A stretch of DNA of 64,000 nucleotides from positions 62,001 through 126,000 of the forward strand of contig MNCI01007588.1 of assembly GCA_015680685.1 (NCBI GenBank), read 5' to 3'. Made by a program: the position numbers and the translations under genes. The stretch comes from Gnetum montanum. Lineage: Eukaryota > Streptophyta > Gnetopsida > Gnetales > Gnetaceae. The notes under the pieces were generated by a model. The model had not been told where the DNA came from and did not search any database. It was given only the letters and a program-made list of their open reading frames with translations. Positions 23,022 through 35,040 of the stretch are shown one piece after another (position 1 is the stretch's first letter; each line of letters opens with the position of its first letter).

Positions 23022-23510
23022 ATCTATGAATTAGAAATAAAAATGAATCATCCTTTAATGATTCATAGTAATAAGAAAACTCCTCTAGCTGTATCCATTT
23101 GTACTTTTTGGATAAAATTAGAAGAATACAAACCATATCCTATTGATACAGTAATAGATACAGACACAGAAGTATCTGTAGCTAAATCTAGTATAGTACC
23201 ATCTTATTGATGGAAAGAAATAAAACCTTTCCTAGTTAGATTCGATAAAGTAGATAAAAAGATTAGTAAAAAGACCTCATTACATATACAAACACCATTA
23301 GGTAATATTATCTATTTTATTGTCCATCTTATAGATTGGTTAGATTACGATATGTTGATAGGCGTAGATAATTTAAAATTATTAGAGCCTTATCAAATTA
23401 CTAGAGACAAAATCATATTACAAAAATATGCATATAAAAGAATATTTTATCCTATGACAAGATTCAAATGTTATGAAGAAGTTAAACCTATCAAATCAAC
23501 TACATGGTAA
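23022..23510 (+). pseudogene. Pararetroviral aspartic protease, active site altered
   Basis: This continues the frame of the previous block past a TAA. The motif VIDTDTEVSVAKSSIVP at about 23,151-23,200 corresponds to the protease active site. The third position of the D-T-G triad is Asp (GAC at 23,163-23,165), explainable by one G-to-A change. YDMLIGVDNLKLLEPYQI at about 23,347-23,400 matches the conserved segment before RT. A TGA also interrupts it near 23,207. Confidence 0.65.
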
Positions 23511-24930
23511 TTCATCAGATTCAACAAAAATTTGAAGAATTTGGAAAAATGAAACAAAAGCTGTTAACAGTTGCCAATGAAAATCCTGTTGCATTTAGAC
23601 ACTGAAAGGAACATTGGTGCCATATAGATTTGATCGATAATTTTCAAATTAAAGCCAAGGCACATCATATGGGAATGAGTCCTGAGCTATGACAAGAGTG
23701 TGAAAAAGAAATTATAGATTTATTAGATAAAGGATTTATTACACCCAGTACAAGTATGTTTGCCTGTGCTGCTTTTTACATCAATAAAAGAGTAGAATTA
23801 ACAAGAGGAAAAAAGAGATTAGTTGTAAATTATAAACCTTTAAATGAAATTATAAAACTTGTCCAACATCCAATACCCTTAAAAGACGATCTTTTTCAAC
23901 GACTCAAAAACACTCATATTTATTCAAAGTTCGATTTAAAATCAGGATTGTGGCAGATCCAGATATACCCAGAAGATAGATGGAAGAATGCATTCACTGT
24001 ACCTGGTGGTTTGTATCAATGGAACATACTTCCATTTGGTATAAAAACAACACCATCAATATTCCAACAAACCATGGATAAAATATTTAGGTCGTATAAG
24101 TTTATTTTAGTATATGTCGATGATATACTAATATTATCTAAAAATTCTCAACAAAATTTATAGCATTTAGAAACATTTTATCATATAATTTATGATAATG
24201 GGTTAGTTTTATCTCCTTCCGAGAAAAAAATAGAAATAGGTGTGGAAACTGTTAAATTCCTTGGAATGAATATAACTCATGGTAAAATACATCTGTAAGA
24301 CCATATCTTGACTCAAATACAAAATTTTCCAGATGAGATAAAAGATAAAAAACAATTACAATGTTTCCTTGGATGTATCAATTACATTTCAGGATTTTAT
24401 GCAAAGTTAGCTGAAGATAGAAAATTATTAAATCAAATGCTAACAAAAGAAGTAGGTAATTGGACTATCCAACATACTCAAGAAGTCAAGAGAATAAAAG
24501 AACAATGCTAGAATCTACCTTAGTTAAAATTACCAACAACAGGTAAACTCATCCTAGAATGTGATGCATCAAATGAATTTTGGGGATGTGTCTTAACGGA
24601 AGATTTGGATGGCATAACATACATATGCAGATATGCTAGTGGTAAGTTTAACCTAACAGAATGTAATTACACAACACCCATAAAGAGTTATTAGCAATCA
24701 TAAAAGGTATAGAAAAATTTAGATTATTCCTCTAGGAAACACATTTTATCATAAGGAGTGATCTAAAGCATTTTGATAAGTATCTCCAAGTGAAAAATCT
24801 TAATAAGGTAGCCCACACTAGACTTATACGTTGGAGTCTCTTTTTAGCAAACTTTAATTTTGAAAGTCAGTTTCTTGATGGTAAGAAAAATGCATTAGCA
24901 GATTATCTTACCAGTGAATTTCATTTATAA
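23511..24930 (+). pseudogene. Pararetroviral reverse transcriptase and RNase H
   Basis: RT would copy pregenomic RNA. The open part at 23,756-24,163 shows KRLVVNYKPLN, HPIPLKDDL, YSKFDLKSGLWQIQI, FTVPGGLYQWNILPFGIK and the catalytic YVDD at 24,113-24,124, all intact. After a TAG the frame continues with KFLGMNITHGKIHL and LQCFLGCINYI (thumb). RNase H begins near 24,542 with LECDASNEFWGCVL and RYASGKF, then needs a one-base frame change near 24,690 to continue with KELLAIIKG, and ends FLDGKKNALADYL at about 24,910. The lack of an integrase behind RNase H is what separates this from Gypsy pol. Confidence 0.75.
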
Positions 24931-25818
24931 TGTCTAATGTGTGTTTAAGTATGTATAGAGTTGCTTTATCAAGAAGCATGGCAAAGAAGACATACTAGAA
25001 GATTATGTGGTGTTAATATAACTAATCAGTATTTGCAACAAAGTGAAATGGAGCAATACAGATCAGATAATGTTTTCCAATGAAATCAATTTTGCGAGAT
25101 CAATAAAAACCTACACGTATGGACTAGTGTAACCCGTTCATCCTATGGTATCCGTCAAAAGAATGCCTGGAAGAAAGTAGCCCTAAAAACTATGGTAAAT
25201 CTTAGAAATTTAGATTTTGAGGCTACTTTTGCTAATTTCCTTCATGACTGGCTAATGTATCAACCAAATGCCTTCCATGTTTACCATATTAGCTTTGACC
25301 CTGGTTGTCATGTAACTCAATCCTTTTTACCATGGTGGCAACGATATGGTTGTACTCCAAAATACTTTCCTGATGGCTTTCCTCAAAGTGTCATCAGATC
25401 AGTCCAAACGAAAGAGCATGATGACTTGCATTATTTCACTAGAATCCAATCCATAGCATGGCATCTACTCCATAAAGAAACTGATTCTCCAGCATACTTC
25501 CTAGCATCTGCTTTTTGTTACTGGTTGGATTATTAGAACCCATGGTCGCATGCTTGGTATCAAGACATATACACAGCCACAGAAGAAGATATTCTTCAAC
25601 ATTATCGTGAGAATCATTGTTATCCTCTATCTTTGGAACTGTATCATTGTAATCTAGAATATTGCCAGCTCAGAGGTATTGGTGGGGTCCATCTTCATGA
25701 ATTCCTCCTCCATGAAGAACCTGTTGAAGATCAAATGTCAGATCCATCATCACCAGTCACCCATTTGGATGAAGACCAAGATAAAGATGAAACAAAATTT
25801 GATTCTGATGATAATTAA
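24931..25818 (+). pseudogene. ORF downstream of pararetroviral RNase H, unknown function
   Basis: Frame 25,192-25,536 continues past a TAG to a second open part at 25,633-25,818. The product is rich in Trp, Tyr and His (SFLPWWQRYG, IAWHLLHKETDSPAYFL, LHEFLLHEE) and ends in an acidic tail with DEDQDKDETKFDSDDN. I do not recognise it. Same A/T-rich composition and direct succession suggest it belongs to the virus. Confidence 0.45.
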
Positions 25819-27408
25819 AGTTATTCTATTTGCCATTGCTTGTAATTATCTAATTCTATTCAGATAGGTTTGGTGTGTATTCTGATGTTATTCGGATAAG
25901 TTTGTAGTCAAGTCCAGAACCCTAGCTGAGTTAGCTTGGTTCGATCTTATCCTTGGGAGTCCCAAGGTGTGTTCTACATTGGTGAGCTCTAGCGGTAACT
26001 TTCTAATGTTAGCCTCCAAACACCAGAGGTTCTCAACTTTGAAAAGTTACATCCAGTCCTCCTAGCCAAAGTCAATACCTTCAAGGGTCTTGCCTTTGTC
26101 CATGATCGTTCATGTGGGTGGCTTCATGGAAAAGATAGTAGAAGAGGCCTCTCCAGAAGGGATGATGATCTACCTCATAGGAGAGTCACTCACAATTGTA
26201 CTCTACATGAATAAGTTATATGCTTGCTTCCTGCAAGTTTCCTCAAGAAACATCTCAAGGTAGTAGCATTCAATAAACTGCTCCTATACCATTGCAAGTA
26301 TGCATCGCTCTCTCACATTTACTAATCCTTATGCTTCTTTTACATCTATCCCCACCAATAAACCTTGGTGCTATAATTCTTTCAATCCTAATTCTTCTAG
26401 GTGAGCAAATTTATCTAGAGCTACTGCTCTACCATCTCCCATGTGGCCTCGTTCTTACCTCTGAGAGCTATCCAATATCTAGCATACTTAATCTTAGAGG
26501 TACACCAAGTATCATCTCCTCACAATCTAGCCACTATGTAGTCATATCTAGATTAAAGATCTTTGATCTTCTCATCTTGGCTAGTCATCCTCTCCTACAG
26601 TTCATGCACATGTTTCCACAGGTGCTCATTCGAGTGCCTATAAACCCACAATGCCTTCACATAGGAAAGCACACACTTGTTTGATGTATTGTACATATGA
26701 CAAGACACTTGATCAACTTCGGGAAGAAGGTCAAGTAGGGCATCCACCTTGGCCACCCTGCTTAGGTCCCATTGTAGCTTAGGGCTAGTAGACATACAAC
26801 AACCATTTAATCTTAGTTGAAAACTAAGCATTTAGGCAATAAACAAGATAGCACAAAGTGAAACAACATTGCAAACATATTAAGCCTAGGGTCTGCTTGT
26901 CACAAGTAGTCCACGATGTTCTCAACAACACCTTCCATAAAGGTGAATTTATTCAACATATCTATCCATGGCTCCATGTAGTAGGTAGATGTGGGACCAC
27001 TAGCAGAAATATCTAATGTTATAATACAACAATGCAATTACCATATGACCTAACAACTAAAGATACCAGAGCAAAGAAGGGAAGACAGATGACAATACAA
27101 GCTGATTACCTAGCAAGCCCCCAGGTGTGAGTGCATGGGGCTTACCTAGCTATGTACCATCAAACAAGATGTCAAAATCACCCCCATCATGGTGGAGCAA
27201 CACCTCTTCCTCCAATTGCCAAAGGGCCTCTACCACCTCGTGAAGCTCATCTCCATGAGCCACCTTCTCCTCCTTAGCCTGAGGAGGCACTTCCTCCATT
27301 ACCAGCCTGGCTACTGCTCTTGCAACGCTCTCTTCTTTTTCTACAATTAACACATGTATAGCACATCATTAGATAACTAATAGTATAGCATAAAAGAAAA
27401 ACATAGAA

Positions 27409-27434
27409 TAATATATATATATATATATATATAT
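27409..27434. repeat. (AT)n microsatellite
   Basis: An uninterrupted AT dinucleotide run of about 26 bases lies in an intron of the antisense pseudogene. Confidence 0.95.
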
Positions 27435-29390
27435 GAATGTAACTAAGGCATCTAAGAAGCTAAACATACTAACCTACAACATCTACCCACAAGTTGTATA
27501 GCTTAATGTTGATCCTTTTGCTACTTGGCATCCTAATCTTAGATGCAACTTCCTCTTGAGGATGTGGCCTCTTGATCTTGGCCTTAGATGGTCACACCAT
27601 CTCTACTATGTAGCGATCCACCTTGCGCATGTCCCCAGTGCCAACTAGAGGACCCTCACCTATATTATTGCATGAATAATGCAAGTGTCCCACAAGACCC
27701 TTGGTTGTTATTGATAACAACTCATTGATTCCCTCTAGGGGGTCCTACACAAGTTTGGTTAAGAACATATGCTTGATCCATGTCGTGAAAAACTTCTTAC
27801 AGTCCTACATCACCCATCGTCCATCATCTCACATGATCAAAAGTTCTACGAATCATTGCAAGTATCCTGCGAAGAATGTAATATGGGTGTGGGATCTTGC
27901 CTAGAGGTTGAATTAAAGCCTAGAAATCTCTACATGTAGGTTGATGGCTATGTATAAAGCCTAGTTAAACTTGGCACTTGCTAGTAGCACCTCCTTCATC
28001 ACCCATGCCTATTCCACCCCTAGGATCTTTCCTTGGGAAAGCAGCTTTGGAAAGGCACAAGTGCGGAATAAAGGGTAGAGCTCTAGCACCTCAGGTATTA
28101 GCACATCTTTGATCGATATGCCTTTGTGTGATTGAGTGACCCCCAACTAGTCCTCAGTCTCCCCTCTATAGTCCACCTCCCTGCTAGCCTTATTGACAAT
28201 CATTAAGCCATTAGCAGGGATGCCAAAGAGATTAGCAAAGAATGGTGATAAATTTCTTAACGTCACTACTAAAGGAGTTGATGATGGTAACCATTTCAAC
28301 CATCAGGATACTTGGGCTAAGGGCTAAGAATAGGTCCATTAACCCAACATGCATTAGCCAAGTCGTCAATGCATGTAGCACTTTGTGGCATAGCCAATCT
28401 TGCACACCCTTCACATGCTTGTATTTCATGATAAGGGTGGCCTCTGTGTTACTCATGGTGACCACCGTCACCTTGGTTGAGGTAACCACCACTGCAACAC
28501 ATAGCAAAACAAAATTATCATCATGTAAATAAGGTAAACTGAAAGGCATACATAAGCAAGAACATGAGCCAAAACATAGATATGCACATGGAAAAAATAG
28601 AGTGTGAGATGAGGGTGGTCCTACAAACACCTCCTCGATGTTAATCTCACTAATATCCCATTCCTCATCCAACCAACCATGGATCCTGCATCACTTGTAG
28701 GCCTTTAGGTATTGGGAGATGTAGGCCTCTAGATTGTGCCCCAACTACTCAATCATGGCTGCTCAAACATTCATGCTAGACGAGAATACCTCCAAGGTTG
28801 TGTAGGTTAAGGCTAGAGCATTTGCCTCATCATGCAAGCCCTCCTCATCAACTCTAAACCTAGAATTAGCCACAAGAAATTAGCAATATAACACAAGCAA
28901 GTAGCACAAAACACTATGGGAGCCATAAAAGCACTTACCCTCTAGTGTATTAGACGATTCCAAGTGGGTTCTAGAATAGGGTATGCACCTACTACATGAT
29001 GAAAAGGGTGTTACTCTTGTTTTAACAAGCAAACCCCATCATGTGCCATACCCTAAATAACTATTGAATGCTCCTAGGACCTCTACTTAAGCCCCCTACC
29101 CCATCAATGTTTGTAGTGAGCTCATCTAAGACGAACTTTAGGATGCTAAGGTTAGCCTTGGGTAGCAACATCTTGGTAACGACACTAGTAGCCTCAACCA
29201 CTAAGTGTGACCACATTATCACATTGAATTGGTACAATAGGTATTCCAGGAACTCTCAAGCCCTTGTCTAGAACCACACCACCTAATGGTCCACTTAATA
29301 TCTAGCATAGGCATGTTAGGGACAGGTTCACTCATGCAACATAGGATGCCCATGAGCTCAACCATTATTAGAACTGACTTTAGCAGCACC

Positions 29391-31257
29391 CTGCAATTAT
29401 TAAGCAATAGACAAGGCATTAGTATACATGCATAGGTGTAGAATTTTGATATACACATTATGAATTATTAACATAAATTAACAAAAGTGCAATTTTGGCT
29501 ATACACCCTAAGGCCCCATGGGTGTAGGATGTCACTTAACTTGTTCGATGCACCTAGCTCTCACTAGACTATAACATATTTTTACAAGCTTAGCACTACA
29601 TTTTGCAAGTTTAGCACTATGAACATTTAACAAAATTTGGAAAATTTTTGACTAACTTTGGACTACCTTAGTGGAGAATGTAGTCCTAGAAACTGCAAAA
29701 TTTTGACTAACTTTGTACTACCTCAGTGGAGAGTGTAGTCCCTTGACAAACACACATTTTGGCAAACACTTAGTAAGACAAGCATTTTAGCAAATACTTA
29801 GCAGACTATGCTCTCAATGCATGGAGAGTGTAGTCTCCTCACAATGTTGCACCTATCATGCCCGACTAAGCCTCACCTTGCCCCTACTACCATGGCAGGC
29901 CGCGCCTTCATCGCCACCTTAAAAACTAAAAAAACAAAAACAAATGACACCAATCTTAGCCACATCATAATGCACAATGGCAATTGTAGCCCTCATAGTT
30001 GTGCCATAGTGCAAAATGCACAGAACCCCACATCCCCCATGATCATGCCATGATGCGTTATGCTCGGGATCCTTAGCCCCAACGCCTTAACCTCAAAGCA
30101 AAACCAAAAAAAAAAATAAAAAATAAACAAGAGAGACAACTGTGTGTGATGCTAGTCATAGACATTTGCAATTGTAGCCCAACATGTAATGATGGCCATA
30201 GCCACACCACGGCTTGCAATGTGTGGGGCTCAAAAACTTGCACAAACTTAACTCCCCATGCATGCCAAAACCCCACACATGTGCCAAAACCCTGCACAAC
30301 CCAAAACCCCTACATGCAAACCCTGGCCCACGCATAGCCTAAGCACGACCCCAAATTCCATGGCCATGCCACACTAAAAAATATAAGAAAAATAAAACAA
30401 TACAGTGTAACAATGCGAAATTCCAATCTCCCTTCCCTGCACCACCATGGCTTGAATAGGTATCCTAGACCCAAACAGGGATAGGAACCCTTCTTAATGC
30501 TATGTTGCACCATGGCAGCGCATGGCCATGATGGCCACTACCACAGTGGGGCACATGGCCAGTGCTATATGAAGATACTCTCAAACCCTTGAACTAACAA
30601 AGTAAAAAAATGAAACAAAAAATGAGCTAAAGGGGAGAGCATAGTCGATGTACCTAGCTAATGTCAATAGCCTCCTCACCTCCACATGCACTTGTGGTAA
30701 GTGGCCTAGTGCTCTCTCTCCCTCAACAATGTTCACCAACCCTGGGTGAAGGCATCCAGTTTAATGGATCATCTTCCTCTAACTATGCTCTCCACTAATG
30801 GCAAAGGCAAAAATAACAATAAGACTATGCTCCCAACGTCATGGTGAAATGGAAAAAATGACAAGTTATGATGGTAAAATCACACCTATATACACACCCC
30901 TCCTTGGAAGTCATTTAATGACCCACAAACTTGGGACTATGCTTCACACCAAACACCTAGTGGAGAGCATAGTTGAATGAGAGCATATTCAAACATACTT
31001 AGCTTGAAATTGTGATTTTTCATTATCCTACAAATGTGCAAATCAATTCCACTCCTCGAGCATGGTTTACCCTCCCTGAAATGACATGTTTGATGTGTCC
31101 ACAACTTGCGAAAGCCCAAAAGTTGCACAAAAATATTTACGTTCCATAGTAACTTGCATGCATACTTAGGCAAATTTCATTGGATTACTTTTCCCATTTG
31201 TGCATATTGAATTTGTGAAAAATGTGCCACTTAACATTCTTCTGGTTTATTTTACAG
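29391..31257. other. Central Tat spacer with dispersed GAGAGCRTAGTC motifs; possible intron end
   Basis: No gene is recognised. Copies of GAGAGYRTAGTC or its complement GACTATGCTCTC lie near 29,680, 29,725, 29,805, 29,825, 30,635, 30,785 and 30,960, the same motif as in the LTRs. The stretch ends in a consensus acceptor, TTCTTCTGGTTTATTTTACAG, whose AG is at 31,256-31,257, right where polymerase coding resumes. Upstream exons of the antisense pseudogene could also lie here but I cannot delimit them. Confidence 0.45.
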
Positions 31258-34200
31258 GAACATGACATGGCTATGCATGAGTAGATCTTCTCACCTTTGG
31301 TCCTCATAGGGCCTCATGGCAACATCAAGCAATGCATTGACCCTCATTGCCTAAACCTCGAGCCTACAGCCTATAATGAATACATAGCATCTGTAGAAGC
31401 ACCACTAGACTAGCTTGACCATCTAGTTAAGGCTCTCGATCTAGAGGCATGGGATGTCATAGAGGATCCCCTTGCCAAAATCCCTATGGAAACACATAAT
31501 GGCAAGGTGAAAATGCTAAAACTAAGCACCTTGCTAGAATCTCGCTATGCTCAAGAAATCCCTAAAGTACTTAATGATGACATCAAAGCATTTACATGGT
31601 CATATGAGGACATACTAATTCTAAATCCCCAGTTAGTCCAACATACCATCATCCTCAATTCCTACATCAAACTGGTTAAGCAAAAAGCAAGCAAGGTCAT
31701 ACCTAAGGTGGCATTGGTAATCCATGATGAGATCACTAAGCTTTATAAAGCTGGTTTCATCAAGGCTATTGACTATGCAGACTGGGTCTCCAACATTGTA
31801 GTTGTGCCTAAGAAATATGGAAGTATACACATTTGCATAAACTTTTGGGACCTAAACAAGGCAACCATCAAAGACAACTTCCTGTTGCCTAGTATCAATC
31901 AACTAATCAATACCATGGCTTGACACACCTTGTTGTCCTTCATGGATGGGCTCTTAGGCTACAACCAGATTAGGATCAATCTTGAGCACTAGCTCAGTAC
32001 AACCTTGATGACCCCCTAGGATATGTTTTGCTACACAATGATGTCTTTTGGATTAAAAATGTAGAAGCAACATATCAATTCACAATGACATACATCTTTA
32101 GCAACTACATGCTTAGTTTGATTAAGACTACATAGATGATATTGTAGTTAAGTCCAAAGTGGCCCACAAGCATGCAAATGACTTAGAATTAGAGCTTAAA
32201 AGTTTCCTAAAACACGAGCTTAGGTTAAACCCCAAGAAGTGTGTTTTTGGCATCAGAACAAGTAGCATGCTTAGCTTTGTAGTATCTGAAGTAGGTATAC
32301 ACATAGATCTTGACAAGGTTAAGGCCATAACCAATTTAGCATCATCAACTAGCCTTAAGGAGCTATGAGGATTACAAGGTAGACTACAATTCATATGCAT
32401 GTTTATCACTTGGTTAACTGACAAGTTACAACCAATGTAACATTTTCTCAAGAAAGGAGCCTACTTCGAGTGGACAGCTCAGTGCCAACAAGAATTTGAC
32501 AACATTAAGCAAGAATTAGCACAACTACCTATGGTTTACCCTCTACAAGAAGATAAGCCTTTTTACATCTACCTTGCCACTTTCGACATGTCCATTGCTT
32601 CTCTACTTTTCCAAAAGCAAGATGATGGCATAGAGGTACTAGTCTACTACCTAAGTCATGTGTTAGTAGCCCACGAAATGAGATACAATGATGTGGATAA
32701 GTATTGTCTTGTCCTAGTCTTCTCACTAAAGAAGTGGAGGCATTACCTCGTCAACAGCCAAGTTAACATCATTTGCAAAAACAACATACTTCGAGCTATA
32801 ACAATGAATATCTACGAAAGTAGTGGCATTGCATAGTGGAAAGTAATAACTATGGAGTTTGACCTACATTATGTTGTGCAAGCCTAAATGAAAGGTCAAG
32901 CAATAGCCACACAACTCATGACTTCACCAATAGATGATCAAGCTACCATAGACCCTAAGTTCCCAAATGAGCATGTTAGCAGTATTAGCCATGTGCTGAA
33001 TGACTATGAGGCACTACTACATTTTGATGGAGCTTCAACCTCTCAAGAGGGTAGTGCCACTGCTATTATGATGTTTCCCTCTGGGGAGATCTGGTCCTTC
33101 ACATATCATTTCATAATTTCTTGCACCAACAGCATGGTAAAGTATGAAGGTCTCCTCCAAGGCATCCTTGCAGCACATAACCTAGGAATCTAATGCATAC
33201 TGATCTCAGGTGATTCACAACTAGTGGTTAATCAGGTAACAGAAGTCTACACCTGTAAAGCACAACATTTACAATCTTATTGCAACTTAACAAAACACTT
33301 GCTCCAATACTTTGTAGTTACTAATGTTCAACACGTCCCCTAAAGCAAAAATGCCATTGCCAACACACTTAGCATAGCACCTAGCATGCAAAAGAGTGGT
33401 ATGATGATATCAAGGCATACCTTCTACAAGGTAAGCCTCCATAACACTTAACTTTTACTCAAAGGATGCAATACGCAAACCTTCATGGCAATATGTCATC
33501 ATGGATGATAACACATTATGTTGCAAATCCTACAATGGCATACTACTAACCTGCATAAGTGAAAATGAAGCAAAAGAAATTGATGAGAAGTCCACAAAGG
33601 ACTATGTGAAGGTCACATAGCACTTGGGGCAATGGTAGCAAAAATTAGACGACTAGGCTACTATTGGCCTTACATGAAAAGAAATTGCATCTCAAAATTC
33701 AAAATGTGTAATACTTGTCAATGACATAGTAACTTAATGCACATCCCACCAACTGAATTGTATATAATGCAAATCACATGGCCATTCCAATGTTGGGGCT
33801 TGGACATCATTGGACCCATAACATCCAAGTCCATTGCAAGGCATAGCTTTATAATAACCACAATGGAATATTTCACCAAGTGGGTCAAAGCTATTCCCCT
33901 TAGGAAGATGACATCATAGTAGGTTTCCAAGTTTGTGTTGGATAATAGAGTGACCTATTTCAGTGTGCCCATGACCATAGTCATGCACAACGAACTGTAG
34001 TTTAGCATCATCAAAATCAAAGCCTCTTGTGATCACTTTGGCATCAAATACTCCTTTTCATTACCATACTACCCTTAGGAAAATGGCCAAGCGGAGGCCA
34101 CTAAAAAGATCATCATCAACCTTCTCAAGAAGATGCTAAGCAACAACAAATAATGATGGCATGAGCAACTAATCTATGCACTTTGGGCCTACCACACTAT

Positions 34201-34636
34201 GCATCGAATAGTAATAGGTATGATGCCTTATATCCTCATTTATAGATCTAAAGTAGTTTTGTTGCTTGAATTATAGGTTTCATCACTCTGCATAATCCTC
34301 TCAAACTTCATCAACGAAGGTCAAAACAATGAGTTGAGGAGCATAGACCTTGACTCAATAGAAGACGAGTGCATGTGTACACTTAATCGCATTGAGTGGT
34401 ATCAAGAAAGGCAATGGAAAAGGCATCATTACAACTAGCATCAATGCTCAATCAAGAGATGGGACCTAGTCCTCAACACCATTTGCAAACTCGTGGATAA
34501 ATTCTTAGCCAATTGGGAAGGGCCTTTCCTAGTCACTAAGGCCTATGACAACTGAGCATTTAAGCTCACTAATTAAGACAGAAATGAGTTTGCCAATCTA
34601 GTGAACCATTTACACTTGAAGTTGTACTACATCTAG
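31258..34636 (+). pseudogene. Tat pol: RT, RNase H, second RNase H, integrase
   Basis: RT shows FIKAIDYADWVSNIVVVPKK (31,756-31,815), INFWDLNKATIKDNFLLP, MSFGLK, and YIDD at 32,129-32,140. RNase H follows at 32,460-32,840 (FYIYLATFDMSIASLLF, VYYLSHVL). A second, archaeal-type RNase H at about 33,000-33,300 has HFDGASTSQEGSA, MVKYEGLLQGI and ISGDSQLVVNQV, the Tat hallmark. Integrase at 33,600-34,300 has CNTC of the zinc domain, WGLDIIGPI for the first Asp, VMHNEL where DNG is expected (Asp replaced by His), and ENGQAEATKK keeping the Glu. A C-terminal segment WEGPFLVTKAY lies near 34,520. Stops and at least two frame changes disrupt it. Confidence 0.82.
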
Positions 34637-34675
34637 CATGCAACACCACACATCAATAAAGCAAGGTAAACATTC

Positions 34676-35040
34676 ATCCACTACAACGTTAAACTAGCAC
34701 AACTTGTCTGCTATGATGTTAAATTGGCACAACTCATCCACTACAACATTAAACTAGCATAAAGGTCTACTATGACTATAAACTAGCATAACTCATCCTT
34801 GGGTTATGATGTTAAACTAGCATAACATGTTCGCTAAGACTATAAATTGGCAATCCACCATGACTTTAAAGTGGCACAACACATTCACTAAGATGTTGAA
34901 CTAGCACAAAGTAGTGTATTAGGACTATAAACTAGCACAACATGACCTACTAGGACCTTAAACTAGGTCCAACAATCTACTAGGACTATAAACTAGTAAA
35001 GCCATGGTCTACCAAGACCTTAAACTAGGTTCACATTAAT
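34676..35040 (+). repeat. ~30-bp tandem array after Tat pol
   Basis: About twelve diverged units follow ctactatgactttaaactag plus cacaacatgt, with a period near 30 bp. The repeat family is shared with the array at 21,672-22,020. Tandem arrays next to coding regions are common in large Tat/Ogre-type elements. Confidence 0.85.

Larger units (their letters stand above)
22340..25870 (+). mobile_element. Endogenous pararetrovirus remnant (Caulimoviridae-like)
   Basis: The block is distinctly richer in A and T than its surroundings and encodes protease, RT and RNase H in caulimovirid style with no integrase. It sits inside an intron of the antisense pseudogene. The genome is partial: I see no movement protein and no recognisable coat zinc finger. 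Exact ends are uncertain by about 60 bases. A florendovirus-like origin is possible because an unrecognised ORF follows RNase H, but I cannot assign a genus. Frameshifts and stops make it non-functional. Confidence 0.72.
22180..29390 (-). pseudogene. Antisense multi-exon pseudogene inside the Tat element
   Basis: I do not recognise the product. On the minus strand, coding-like blocks are bounded by consensus splice sites: 28,939-29,390 (AG before, GTAAGT after), 28,631-28,859, 27,474-28,491, 27,146-27,340 (GTAAGC after), about 26,900-27,012, about 25,950-26,823, and a short last block 22,180-22,269. The large block contains EATLIMKYKHVKGVQDWL, LFLALSPSILMVEM and VGPPRGNQ; the 27.2-kb block is acidic and Glu-rich. 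Stops (mostly TAA, TAG and TGA consistent with C-to-T) occur in several blocks. A pararetrovirus lies between the last two blocks. Antisense ORFs are known from Tat relatives such as Grande, but there they lie downstream of pol. A captured host gene is the alternative. Confidence 0.5.

Noticed and set aside
28232-28672. Single 146-codon minus-strand gene
   Set aside because: The frame runs through a likely intron (GT at 28,629-28,630 to AG at 28,492-28,493). Only its second part resembles coding sequence.
34676-35040. CRISPR-like or gene-family array
   Set aside because: Units of about 30 bp abut each other with no spacers and share ancestry with the array at 21.7 kb. It is a retrotransposon tandem repeat.
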